From Leptospiraceae bacterium (GTDB taxonomy: Bacteria; Spirochaetota; Leptospiria; Leptospirales; Leptospiraceae): 64,000 nt of DNA. The position numbers were made by a program, and so were the translations under genes. Each line of letters starts with the position of its first letter. Within the stretch, counting starts at the first letter, position 1. Below, piece by piece: positions 10,401-18,483 of this stretch. The notes under the pieces are model-generated. The model searched no databases. It was given only the letters and a program-made list of their open reading frames with translations, and was not told where the DNA came from. The stretch lies in NCBI GenBank assembly GCA_016711485.1, contig JADJSX010000008.1, positions 310,001 through 374,000 on the forward strand, read 5' to 3'.

Positions 10401-10478
10401 ATTTTAGAACGTTATCGGAAAGAGTTAGATATGGATGTATCTAACTCTGAAAGTAGCAATGAAAAATTAGAAAATTAG
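7434..10478 (+). CDS. Large DUF2339 membrane protein with DUF3999-like C-terminal domain
   Basis: A 1014-residue polytopic membrane protein. Residues 1-40 form a coiled coil. Residues about 65-590 contain some 18-20 hydrophobic helices that open with the DUF2339 signature: G-G-N-I-L-G-K-L-G, W-F-I-K-F-A-F-D, and then G-T-G-V-S-I-L-Y-L. A periplasmic beta-rich region of about 350 residues follows (610-960), and a last helix at about 965-985 anchors a short cytoplasmic tail. In other bacteria DUF2339 genes often sit beside a separate DUF3999 gene. The extracytoplasmic region here (L-R-L-V-Y-E-N-E-L-V-P-F, later R-Y-A-R-L-E-F) looks like that partner fused on, which is inference. The biochemical role of both families is unknown. 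Confidence 0.82.
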   Translation: MADKESLDKLTQRIESLEIELSSVKTELHRLTSTNEEIKVAKPNYKPEVVTPTIPKPIQKDKSSRSVDWELLLGGNILGKLGFFAILLAFGWFIKFAFDNHWINESGRIFIGLVIGFVTILGGLVLARQKMRIVPESMIGTGVSILYLSLYAAYYFYDLINAKETFAAFTLLSVGTSLLAGRTNLQILYIFSLFGSILAPILLSSGENSYRFLFAYLTTINLVFYYISLKNTWRISPYLIFLANCLIFSVWSNDKLLVSSPIPPMAYLTGLFLVFVMREVYLMPRLRKHIDGSSILFVLLLVLTYASFGYSVVNSFYSNLTSHFLLIQSFMLVGFLKVFEVYSIPSLEKKSNVNNSLSGVLFLSWISLLFAAISIFAEERWIGFSWILFAGGLSVTGAYFRNKIYILLSTVPWFLALLKLYFIESTYDNHIYFVLNTRFGLFVLATAFLLYTYQIQKKNLIHRGMVGFVFTALFTLILGSFVEIHYLIPNPYYRNLGYSYVIAFYMVALLIPGFKFSYKSFRLTGILLGVLLIAKFYLYDIWMMSIVVRIIAGFSLGVGLVVLSIVYQKYKDKINVNQILKLTVFPLLLVAFLNADILSAQSFNNNGYKYFAEVKGLSSDIVGDENNIYGRIRLTEEISKFHGNSDLRLVYENELVPFFHRRVTNVAGKTGKTIPTVIYTNVTSAGRVYVIKFEEPPAKTEYTELEIAGSERYETGVYISLGDEPNDWRESISASIYNYYDDQVGKVNRIKFRSGKYRYARLEFDSKFQFEFTGAIYSPTKERAEYKVDLKLEDLNQQKDLDRKATLYYYENPTHKPISRITLEFEDIKYNRNLEIYQKDSETKEFSLMTETVIYKKPEANGEHNIDLSLYKGGHLKFLLLDNDDKPLVLKSINAYSEIEEIVFEFPKKIAFDESKKMILYYGNEYVRFPEFDIKNTYDEKLKHVSLKVGEHQSNPEFAYSLVEPPLSSWIIRGLFLVGLLLMVYPAFKILERYRKELDMDVSNSESSNEKLEN

Positions 10479-10480
10479 AA

Positions 10481-10930
10481 TTACCATTTTAATTGTTCAC
10501 GAATAGATTCAATTCTCTTTCGATTTACACCCAAATCAGATTTGCCTAATCTGGAAGCGGATCTTACGTGAACTAATTTGGCTGTATCATCAAAATAAAA
10601 TTCTACATCGTCTACATAACCCATTAAAAAAGAAGTAAATTCTGCATTGATATAATTTTCTGTGAAACTAATAATTTTAGTTCTTTTTTGATTTTCAACT
10701 ACGGTTTTTAATTCCTGAAAAGCAGTAGTTAAGTCTTTTTTATATCGATATGGCTCAATAAAATGTGAGTCTGTATTATCTACCTGACTAGATACACAAT
10801 TTGGAGTTTGTGGGCAAATTAGTAGTTTACCGTCTTTCACTCCTAAGTTTGTAGGTCTTACTCCTGCGCAATTAAACATAAAAAGTATTACTCCTAATAA
10901 AAGAAAATTTGTGCTCATTGATTTCTCCAT
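10481..10930 (-). CDS. DUF1499 family lipoprotein
   Basis: A 149-residue protein. The leader ends F-M-F-N-C-A-G, a lipobox, so the mature protein should be lipidated at that Cys. The DUF1499 signature is plain: C-P-Q-T-P-N-C-V-S-S near residues 38-47, then R-T-K-I and a central beta region. It closes with V-H-V-R-S-A-S-R-L-G-K-S-D-L-G-V-N-R-K-R. Family members are small envelope proteins of unknown function. It converges tail to tail with the DUF2339 gene, two bases apart, with no room for a terminator. Confidence 0.88.
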   Translation of the reverse strand: MEKSMSTNFLLLGVILFMFNCAGVRPTNLGVKDGKLLICPQTPNCVSSQVDNTDSHFIEPYRYKKDLTTAFQELKTVVENQKRTKIISFTENYINAEFTSFLMGYVDDVEFYFDDTAKLVHVRSASRLGKSDLGVNRKRIESIREQLKW

Positions 10931-10968
10931 AGCTCACAAACTTAATTGGGAAGCAAATTATGTATATA

Positions 10969-12825
10969 TTAATTTATGAGACCAAATGGATCATTTTCTT
11001 TGGATTTTAGAAGGTAAGTATTTGCTTTATCAGGATTTGATTTTAATATTTCTATTTCATACATTTTTTTATAACAAACTGCGGAATATGGAAAAATTAA
11101 AATACATTTTGAAAAATTTTTTTCGGCTAGGTCTAAGTCTCGTTTTTCTTCGTTCTTTTTATAAGCCTCAAAGTAAATTTGTCCTGAAAATTGTTCCTTT
11201 TTGTCATCTATATTAATCGGAAAATAAAGAGAATCTAGTATACGAAATTGTTTAAATTTATTCTCTGTTAAGTCGAAATTTTCAGAAAATTTCAAATTAG
11301 AAAAACTATCAATTACGAATTCATTCTTAAATAGAATCTTTACTTTTTCGGAAATACATAAATTAAATCCAAGTATGGAAATAAAAAGACACATGAAAAA
11401 TTGTGATGCAAATAAAATTTTCAGACTAATTTTGTAGTAATTTTTTTTGGGGTGAAATAAATTAAATGAAAGAGAATACCGAGAAATAATTCCTAGTGCG
11501 AAAGTAGTCGGAAAATAAGTAACCGCATCAATCATGGTGTAATCAAACATTTCCTGAAAAAAAACAGCGCATAAAATGGAGTAACCAATTATCTCAATGA
11601 ATTTTAATTCATTTTTCATTAACTTTCTATTTAGAAGAATAAAAGCTGAAGATAATACTCCCATTAAAATAAGAAAGCCATAGAGTCCATAATTGTAAAA
11701 AAATTGAACATATAGATTATGAGCATTCAGATTGGTTTTTAATTCAGAAAAATAATATTGTAAATCTATAATTACGTTTTCAGAAAGATAGCCGATTGGA
11801 AGGAAAAAATTAAAAAATTCATTATTGGATCCAAATCCAAATAAAAGAGAATGATGGAATACTCGATCTATATACGTAATCCATACAGAAGAGCGAGCGA
11901 CTATCGTTTGTATGCTGAAAATTCCATTATTAGAAAATTGATTTCTAATGATAATAATTGTTATAAAAAAAACAGCCATTGTTATAGTAGGTATTAGTTT
12001 TATTTTCCTATTTATATTAAATTTATAATAGTAAATAAGTATAAAGAAGCTACTTACAATTAGTCCTAGTATGGAAGCACTTGAATACGTAAATACTAAA
12101 ACGAATATAGAAAAAGAAAGTAAAATAAAGTAGACCCATTTATATTTATCCTTTCTATACAAAAAAATTGCTAATATAGGTGGAAAGTTTATTCCAACCA
12201 TACCGCTAATTATGCCCGTATTAAATCCTAGATTTGGATTAAAATTTGAATTAAGTATATTAGAAATAATTAAAATAGAAAAAAGCCCAAGAGAAATTCC
12301 GTAAAAGATATGATTGTATTTTAGAACATGGAGTAATTCATTTTCATCCAAATATTTAAAGAATACATAAAGTAGAAGTCCTGAAAGTAAATGAAAAAAA
12401 CCAAAAATAGAATTTGTACCATTATAGTGGAATGACACAAATGTAGATATAATCGAAGAAGTAAGAAGTAAAAATACTAGAATATCAAAAATGTTTTCCT
12501 TACTCAAACTAAATTTTTTTAATAAATATAAATTTGAGAGTAGATAAAATAAAATTGCTATCGATGAGAAATGGTAGCGATAAATATATATATGGGAAGA
12601 TGCGAGGACTGTATAAAAAATCAGCAATTTTTTACTTACTCCAATAGAGTAAAGATAGATAAAAATTAAAATAGATACATAAAAAATGAAACGAATGTAT
12701 AAAGATTCAATAGGAATTGTCGAGTTTTGCAAAAACATCATTCCAGTGATGGATGAATAAAGAATTAATCCAAGCGAGCCAACTATAAATAAGTAAGATT
12801 CAAAATCTTTTTTTTTTTTTGCCAA
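10969..12825 (-). CDS. O-antigen ligase/polymerase, main frame (frameshifted from its true start)
   Basis: A membrane protein of the O-antigen ligase/Wzy (Wzy_C) family, which joins or polymerises surface glycans on the periplasmic side. In this frame it has 618 residues, about ten to eleven helices, the large periplasmic loop and the family signature A-H-N-L-Y-V-Q-F-F-Y-N-Y-G-L-Y-G. A soluble tail resembling one TPR follows (about 560-615). The only start in this frame is a TTG at 12825 directly before 13 adenines. A hydrophobic N-terminal extension with an ATG at 12956 is open in another frame and would read straight in with 14 (or 11) adenines. The full protein would have 664 residues (663 with 11 adenines). 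Confidence 0.85.
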   Translation of the reverse strand: MAKKKKDFESYLFIVGSLGLILYSSITGMMFLQNSTIPIESLYIRFIFYVSILIFIYLYSIGVSKKLLIFYTVLASSHIYIYRYHFSSIAILFYLLSNLYLLKKFSLSKENIFDILVFLLLTSSIISTFVSFHYNGTNSIFGFFHLLSGLLLYVFFKYLDENELLHVLKYNHIFYGISLGLFSILIISNILNSNFNPNLGFNTGIISGMVGINFPPILAIFLYRKDKYKWVYFILLSFSIFVLVFTYSSASILGLIVSSFFILIYYYKFNINRKIKLIPTITMAVFFITIIIIRNQFSNNGIFSIQTIVARSSVWITYIDRVFHHSLLFGFGSNNEFFNFFLPIGYLSENVIIDLQYYFSELKTNLNAHNLYVQFFYNYGLYGFLILMGVLSSAFILLNRKLMKNELKFIEIIGYSILCAVFFQEMFDYTMIDAVTYFPTTFALGIISRYSLSFNLFHPKKNYYKISLKILFASQFFMCLFISILGFNLCISEKVKILFKNEFVIDSFSNLKFSENFDLTENKFKQFRILDSLYFPINIDDKKEQFSGQIYFEAYKKNEEKRDLDLAEKNFSKCILIFPYSAVCYKKMYEIEILKSNPDKANTYLLKSKENDPFGLIN

Positions 12826-12956
12826 AAGAAGAGCAGAATAGAAAGGACTACTGTATTGAATGAGAATTCTTTTACTAAAACTGGCTGGGCATCACTAAAA
12901 TGTAAATATAAACTTATAAATAGGATAAACCATGTTTGAAAAATGAGTCCGATCAT
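12783..12956 (-). CDS. N-terminal piece of the O-antigen ligase in the alternate frame
   Basis: From ATG 12956 this frame encodes 45 residues ending L-L-F-F-W before the poly-A run. They hold two hydrophobic segments (around residues 3-18 and 34-45) of the kind expected at the start of an O-antigen ligase. With 13 adenines the frame runs out after 57 residues. With one more A it continues as K-K-K-K-D-F-E-S-Y into the main frame. The TTG at 12825 has no ribosome site, which supports 12956 as the original start. No clear Shine-Dalgarno is visible before 12956 either. Confidence 0.6.
   Translation of the reverse strand: MIGLIFQTWFILFISLYLHFSDAQPVLVKEFSFNTVVLSILLFFWQKKKKILNLTYL
12808..12820 (-). 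repeat. Poly-A (13) tract inside the O-antigen ligase coding region
   Basis: Thirteen T on the plus strand (A on the coding strand) lie exactly where two compatible halves of one membrane protein are out of frame by one base. Homopolymers this long slip readily in replication and are also where assemblies lose bases. Confidence 0.9.
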
Positions 12957-13243
12957 ATGCGATTTTCGATAAATTCAAAGTAAGTTTTGATTCATTGCAA
13001 GTCAAGTTTTCTTTTGTGAACTTACATTTAATACGGTTGTAGTCGAGAGGTAAATTAGGATATTAAGAGTAAAATTTTTTTGTTGTTGGATGATATAAAT
13101 TTACTTTTGCCTTTGGTAGCAGAAGAATACCAAACTATTTTTTTCCTAGAATACTAATTGAGTGTAAACAAGATTTAAAATTCGACTGGTAATAGGAATG
13201 TTAGTTGAAAAAGATTGATTTGTATACCTAAAGAAGGAAAAAA

Positions 13244-14806
13244 ATGAAGGTCAACCTACTTAAAATTATCCCATATTTTATTTATTTATTATTAATTATT
13301 TTTATTTTTCATTTTAGGTATTCTTTGGATAATCCAAAGACATTTGTTGCAAGTGACGGAGCGATAAAAATTTATCAGTCAGTGCAATATAAAGATTCAG
13401 GTTTTTTTTCTTTATCTTGTCCTTATCCCGGAAAAGAGTTTGATCCAGATTATAAATATTTTCCTATTTCTTACCCTTGGGTAATTTTCGGAACTCCAGA
13501 AAAATGTATATTCGAATACCCTCCATTTTTTTATTGGTTAGGATCAATTTTACTTTTTTTTGGTTCAATTGGATCTTTACTATATTTACCGCTAATATTT
13601 TTTGCGTTTAACGTTTTATTCTTTGATTTTATTTTACGTCGAATGAGTCTGAATTCTGTTTATCGAGTTTTTTTAGTAATTATAAGTTTTATATCTTTTC
13701 CATTATTGACTGCGGTTGATTACACAGAGAATCCGGCATTTCAAACTTTTTATTTAGTCGGATTTTATTTGTTTTGGGAATTAATGAAAAATAATGAGTC
13801 TTCCATTCAGAAGTTTATTTTGACTGGAATTTTCTTCGGGATTGCGTTTGCGTTACGATTAGAAATAATAATGACATTTTCTTTTTTATGTTTAGTTTAT
13901 TTTTTATTTACTTTTGAATTTAGAAAATCCTTTTTTATTTATCTTGGATTTATTATTATAGCTTCTGCATTTGTGATTTATAATGTATCTGTATCAGGTC
14001 ATCCTTTGGGATTTCGATACGTATCCTCTATTGACTTTAATGATAATTCAAAAGCAGATATTTGGAATCGTTTAACGTTAGTTCGGGCGACTATCTGGGG
14101 CGACAAAATTATGGTAGGAGTTTTAAAATTTCAACCCCTAACTTGGATTTTGTTATTACTTCCTGTATGGGCGCGGATAAATAAAATTAACCTACGAGAC
14201 GGAAATATTTTTATTGTAGCAGGTTTGGTATCTATGTTAGCCATTCCATTTTACGTTACTGTGTATGGTGGCGTTGGATATTTTGGACTTCGATATATTG
14301 AAGCACCTTTCTTTTTACTACTATTAGGTTTTTCTAGGTATTTTTCTCAGGATTTATTTGGGGATAGAAAATACAAAAAATGGGTTTTCATTTTTTTATT
14401 CCTATTGGTTGGTTATTATAACTGGTTATCTACTAAAGAAGGTTTAAAAATCATTCGAAATTCAGCTAAGGAAAATATTGTATTTCAAAGTTTTATGGAT
14501 AAATCTAATCGTTTTGTTATTCATTCGTCCTTATACACTTCTATTTGGATTGGAAAATCCTTTTTTGAAAAGACACATGTCAATTTAGTTGGGAACAAAG
14601 AGTTCAGTGATTATTTGAAAAATATTTCTGAAAATGAGCAGTTTGTTATTTTACTAAGCCCTGAGAATATTTACATTTCGGCAGATATCCCTAAAAAATT
14701 GCATGAGAGGTATACTACTCAAATAAACCTTGAAGATTTGCCCATTCTTATCTCAGAAGAAATGAACGTAAACGGCGTGAAATTATACCTAGCGCAAAAG
14801 AAATAA
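13244..14806 (+). CDS. GT-C-type membrane glycosyltransferase (family uncertain)
   Basis: A 520-residue integral membrane protein with about ten to eleven helices. The first periplasmic loop holds S-D-G-A-I-K-I-Y-Q-S, and an aromatic E-Y-P-P-F-F-Y-W follows. This layout resembles PMT/ArnT-like GT-C transferases, which use a lipid-linked sugar; the Asp in the first loop would be the catalytic candidate. The C-terminal about 110 residues are soluble. A GAAGGA ribosome site precedes the ATG. It lies about 290 bases from the divergently oriented O-antigen ligase, which suggests a role in LPS or glycan assembly. I cannot name the sugar. Confidence 0.65.
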   Translation: MKVNLLKIIPYFIYLLLIIFIFHFRYSLDNPKTFVASDGAIKIYQSVQYKDSGFFSLSCPYPGKEFDPDYKYFPISYPWVIFGTPEKCIFEYPPFFYWLGSILLFFGSIGSLLYLPLIFFAFNVLFFDFILRRMSLNSVYRVFLVIISFISFPLLTAVDYTENPAFQTFYLVGFYLFWELMKNNESSIQKFILTGIFFGIAFALRLEIIMTFSFLCLVYFLFTFEFRKSFFIYLGFIIIASAFVIYNVSVSGHPLGFRYVSSIDFNDNSKADIWNRLTLVRATIWGDKIMVGVLKFQPLTWILLLLPVWARINKINLRDGNIFIVAGLVSMLAIPFYVTVYGGVGYFGLRYIEAPFFLLLLGFSRYFSQDLFGDRKYKKWVFIFLFLLVGYYNWLSTKEGLKIIRNSAKENIVFQSFMDKSNRFVIHSSLYTSIWIGKSFFEKTHVNLVGNKEFSDYLKNISENEQFVILLSPENIYISADIPKKLHERYTTQINLEDLPILISEEMNVNGVKLYLAQKK

Positions 14807-14933
14807 TTTTTTTAATGGGGGTATCTGGTATTGTTCTCCAATCTGATTACTTTAGCATGAATTTTGCATAAATGTTACTATCTATCTCTGGTTCTTGAAT
14901 TTATTAGACTACTGGAACAAGGAAGTTGAATTT

Positions 14934-15548
14934 ATGAGCACATTGACTAAGAAAAGTATTAATATGATTGAATTAACTTGCACAGACAAAGGAAATTTCT
15001 CATACCTTTTAAAAATCAAGGTTTCATTAAATGAAAAAGGAATTATCTACAAAGTTACGTCCGTTTTATTTGCCCATGGATGGAACATAGAGGAAGCTGT
15101 AGCAGAGACAGTTGATGGAAACATGGTGAAAGATGTATTTATAATACGAAATTTATTTGGTCAGAAAATGACCGATAAAGATTTAAATATAATTAAAACT
15201 GATTTAAATTCTCTTTTTTATGAAGGAGTATCTGTTGTAGACTATTTGGAGAAATCAGGTAAAGATGTTAATTTCTATAAAAAGCCATTTAATTCCATAG
15301 TAAATTTATTTAACCCGCCATCTATTGATTTCACAGTTTTGGATATTAGAACACTCGATCGACCTGGATTACTTTACGAGATATCTCAGATTTTATATTT
15401 ATCAAATGTTGATATTATTTCTTTTACAGCTAAAAGTGAGAACAAGGAGATACGAGATAGTTTTTTGCTTTGCACTCCAGAAAGGGAGAAACTGACTGAA
15501 GAATATAGTTTAAAAATCAGAGATAAACTTTTATCAATTTTGAGTTAA
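14934..15548 (+). CDS. Tandem ACT-domain protein (GlnD-like)
   Basis: A 204-residue cytoplasmic protein made of two ACT domains, the small-molecule binding modules of amino-acid regulated enzymes. Domain 2 (about 135-204) has the GlnD-type start L-D-R-P-G-L-L-Y-E-I-S-Q-I-L and ends with the D-S-F-L-L strand. Domain 1 (about 18-95) is a diverged copy with N-E-K-G-I-I-Y-K-V-T-S-V-L. No catalytic domain is present, so it is probably a free-standing sensor or regulator. ATG 14934 is preferred over the TTG at 14895 because GGAAG lies before it and the protein then starts at a normal distance from domain 1. Confidence 0.8.
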   Translation: MSTLTKKSINMIELTCTDKGNFSYLLKIKVSLNEKGIIYKVTSVLFAHGWNIEEAVAETVDGNMVKDVFIIRNLFGQKMTDKDLNIIKTDLNSLFYEGVSVVDYLEKSGKDVNFYKKPFNSIVNLFNPPSIDFTVLDIRTLDRPGLLYEISQILYLSNVDIISFTAKSENKEIRDSFLLCTPEREKLTEEYSLKIRDKLLSILS

Positions 15549-15550
15549 GT

Positions 15551-16642
15551 TTATTCTTCCGCGTGTTTTCCTAACTCAAATGAGTTAATAAATTCATTTA
15601 TCGTATTTATATGTTCTTCTTCGGGGGATAATCCGTCTTCGCCTGGATCATAAAGGTGTTCATCAAAAACATGAAAATCAAAAATCCTAAGTTCAAATTC
15701 GGGGAGCATGATAATGATATTCTCGGAATGCAGATCTAAAATCAACTTTTCCTTTTGTGCTAAGTAACGAGTCGCTTCAATTACTCTATGAAAGTTAAAA
15801 GCGATTTTTTTTAATTTCGCTACTGGAACATTTCCAAATTTATGAGTGTCAAAATTTAGTTTCCATTTGGGTAAAAATTTATCCTCTAATTTACTTTGTT
15901 TTACTTTTTCAGTGAGTTTCACAAATTCTTTTAGATGTTTTCCTGGAATTAAAATTTGGTTATCGCAGGGGGTAATGGTAGTTTGCGGGATACCGAATGG
16001 AGTTCTTCGACTTCTTAGACCCATAAAAAATTTTGTTGGGAGAACTAAATCAGGTAGTAGGGTTTTTACTTTCCAGTAATGAAGTCTTTCTAAACCTAAT
16101 CTTTTGAATTTAAAATCCAAAAGTTCTTTAGAAGAATGTTTAAAACATCTACTTTGCAGATAATTTTTTAGTTCCAATTCTTCAGGTTTTAAATACATTT
16201 CTAGATTTTTGGAAACTTCTTTAAACAAAGAACCAAAAAGTGGATCTGAGCCTAATTTTGATTTGCCTACTTTTACAACTTGATTCCAAGGAAGGCGGTA
16301 TACAAATTTATAACCACCGCGTCCTATAAAATCAGCATTTGTGATAGGCATAAAATTTTCCATAAACTCGCCATTAAACTTATAAGAAATCTGGAAAACG
16401 TGGGAAACTGGAAATATTCTTTCATATAAATTACGCACAATACCTGATTTGCGCAAACTAAGGTCAATAGGTAATTCTTCGGCAGGAATCGGTGGATCCG
16501 TTTTGGATGGGTTAAAGGAAAGTTCTTTGTCGAGTCCCTTTTCTAACATTTCAATGAAGTTTGGGATACTGTTAAATTTTTTGAATGAAAAAAGACTTTT
16601 TACTTTGTCTTTATAAGTATTGAATTTTGATTCTTCAGCCAT
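15551..16642 (-). CDS. Protein-kinase-fold protein (APH/lipopolysaccharide-kinase-like)
   Basis: A 363-residue protein with the pieces of a kinase fold in order. A glycine loop F-I-G-R-G-G-Y-K-F-V-Y (105-115) is followed by V-V-K-V-G-K with the ATP-binding Lys. A catalytic loop L-D-L-H-S-E-N (Asp303, His305, Asn308) and a metal-binding I-F-D-F-H (Asp322) follow. The D-x-H-x-x-N pattern is that of aminoglycoside-phosphotransferase and lipopolysaccharide-kinase relatives rather than classical Ser/Thr kinases. Residues 155-260 are an unusual insertion. Its ATG overlaps the recQ stop by eight bases, so it is translationally coupled as the last gene of the vapBC-recQ transcript. The substrate is unknown. 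Confidence 0.68.
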   Translation of the reverse strand: MAEESKFNTYKDKVKSLFSFKKFNSIPNFIEMLEKGLDKELSFNPSKTDPPIPAEELPIDLSLRKSGIVRNLYERIFPVSHVFQISYKFNGEFMENFMPITNADFIGRGGYKFVYRLPWNQVVKVGKSKLGSDPLFGSLFKEVSKNLEMYLKPEELELKNYLQSRCFKHSSKELLDFKFKRLGLERLHYWKVKTLLPDLVLPTKFFMGLRSRRTPFGIPQTTITPCDNQILIPGKHLKEFVKLTEKVKQSKLEDKFLPKWKLNFDTHKFGNVPVAKLKKIAFNFHRVIEATRYLAQKEKLILDLHSENIIIMLPEFELRIFDFHVFDEHLYDPGEDGLSPEEEHINTINEFINSFELGKHAEE

Positions 16643-18476
16643 GTTTTCTTATAGTCTCCAAAATCCCGTCTCCGAATTTTTCTATTTTTGCATCTCCTAA
16701 TCCTTTAATGTGAATTAAATCCTGTTTGGATGTCGGCTTCAAGTTTGCAATTCTAGTGATTACTGCATTATGCAGAACCATGAATTTTTTCCACCTATAT
16801 TTTCGAGCTTCTCTGTCTCTATAGTTTTTTAATGCCTTCACTAGAACTTGATTCGGAGTTGGTATTTTACGAATTCGGAGTCCTGCATTTATTTCAGATT
16901 CGATTTTTTCTTTTTTTGATACAGGCGGGTGAGTTGCTAAGTAAAGTTTTGGATACTTTTGTCCAGAAATTCGAACTTCCTTTGTTATTGTTAATTCTTC
17001 TAGTTTTGCCAGTAGAGCTTCTTCGGGAATTTTGGGAAGTTTTCCATGAAAAGGGGACTTATCTACTTTCATTCTAAGAATTGCTTTAGAATTTGATCCT
17101 CGTAAGATTCCTACAAGAATTTTTTTGCCAAACACTCCCGGATAATGAATTAGTAAATTTTTAATGATTTCCAATTCATCTGTGGCAAACTGATATTTGC
17201 TTTTTTCTAGTTTTTTTATTTTTTTATCTTCTAACTCTTCTAGATAGGAATTTTTGTTATTTTGTAAATCACTAGACGTTTCGCATACATCACAGTTACC
17301 GCAGGAATTAATTTTTTCTCCAAAATAATCACATAGAAACTTTTGACGGCAAACTGTGGAATAAACGTAAGCTTTGATTGCATCTAAAAGAGTTTCTCCT
17401 CCTTTTCGATTCGATTCCTTTCTTATTATAAAATTTTGCACTGCTAGGTCAGCATTTTGAAAAAACAAAATACAACGAGAGAATTTCCCATCCCGACCTG
17501 CACGGCCTGCTTCTTGGTAATAGGATTCTACTGAAGAAGGAATTTGATAGTGCAAAACTAGTCTGACATCAGGAGAATCTAGTCCCATTCCGAAAGCGTT
17601 AGTTGCGACTAAAATTTTTACTTTTCCAGAAGAATAATTATTCTGTGTTTTTTCTCGCATAACGTCTGTTTTGCCAGCATGGTATCTTGCTGCATTATGA
17701 CCATTATCCAGCAGAAATTTACAGACTTCGTCTACTTTGTTTCGAGTTGCACAATAAATTATGATTCTTCCGGATTTATTTTTTGAGCTCTCTTGTTCTA
17801 AAATTTCTAATAATTTAGTATCCTTTTCAGATTCAGTTCGAAGGTATTCGATTTGAAAAAATAAATTAGGTCGAAGAAAACTTTTTTTTATCAATGCAGG
17901 ATTCTTTAAGTTCAATGAATTTTCGATATCCACTAAAACTTTTTCCGTTGCCGTTGCTGTTAGAGCAATAAATGGAGCCTTGGGGTGAATCAGTCGTAAC
18001 CGATGAAGTTCCCTGTATTCGGGACGAAAATCATGTCCCCATTGCGATACACAATGTGATTCATCTACAGCAAAAAAGTTTACTTTCATTTTCTTTAACA
18101 TGGTCGTAAAGTAAGAAGATAAAGCCCTTTCTGGAGAGATATATAAAAGTTTAATTTTTCCTGTCACGGCACGGCTAATAGCAGTAAGCTGTTCTAGTTC
18201 ATCCTGAGAGGAATTACAGAATAATGCTGGAATACCAAGTCGATTAAGTGATTCAACTTGATCCTTCATTAGAGCGATTAGCGGGGAAATAACTATAGAT
18301 ACACCGCTATCTTGAATACTTGCAGGAAGTTGATATAATAGAGATTTCCCACCACCAGTTGGCATTACGGCTACTACATCTTTTCCTGAAAGTAAACTTT
18401 GAATAGCCTCCAATTGTCCATCTCGAAAAGAAGACAAACGAAATGTAGTCTCTAATTGTTGTTGTAAAGAATTCAT
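16635..18476 (-). CDS. recQ: ATP-dependent DNA helicase RecQ
   Basis: A 613-residue RecQ-family 3'-5' DNA helicase for repair and recombination. In order it shows F-R-D-G-Q, Walker A P-T-G-G-G-K-S, a motif II reading V-D-E-S-H-C-V-S-Q-W-G-H-D-F-R-P-E-Y (DESH instead of DEAH), and helicase C with Y-Y-Q-E-A-G-R-A-G-R-D-G. The four-Cys zinc site follows (C-R-Q-K-F-L-C, then C-G-N-C-D-V-C), then a winged helix and a C-terminal HRDC domain. I start it at ATG 18476, residue 21 of the longest frame. That frame, from 18536, would overlap the PIN gene by 53 bases, whereas 18476 lies eight bases after the PIN stop. Confidence 0.95.
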   Translation of the reverse strand: MNSLQQQLETTFRLSSFRDGQLEAIQSLLSGKDVVAVMPTGGGKSLLYQLPASIQDSGVSIVISPLIALMKDQVESLNRLGIPALFCNSSQDELEQLTAISRAVTGKIKLLYISPERALSSYFTTMLKKMKVNFFAVDESHCVSQWGHDFRPEYRELHRLRLIHPKAPFIALTATATEKVLVDIENSLNLKNPALIKKSFLRPNLFFQIEYLRTESEKDTKLLEILEQESSKNKSGRIIIYCATRNKVDEVCKFLLDNGHNAARYHAGKTDVMREKTQNNYSSGKVKILVATNAFGMGLDSPDVRLVLHYQIPSSVESYYQEAGRAGRDGKFSRCILFFQNADLAVQNFIIRKESNRKGGETLLDAIKAYVYSTVCRQKFLCDYFGEKINSCGNCDVCETSSDLQNNKNSYLEELEDKKIKKLEKSKYQFATDELEIIKNLLIHYPGVFGKKILVGILRGSNSKAILRMKVDKSPFHGKLPKIPEEALLAKLEELTITKEVRISGQKYPKLYLATHPPVSKKEKIESEINAGLRIRKIPTPNQVLVKALKNYRDREARKYRWKKFMVLHNAVITRIANLKPTSKQDLIHIKGLGDAKIEKFGDGILETIRKHG

Positions 18477-18483
18477 TGAAATT

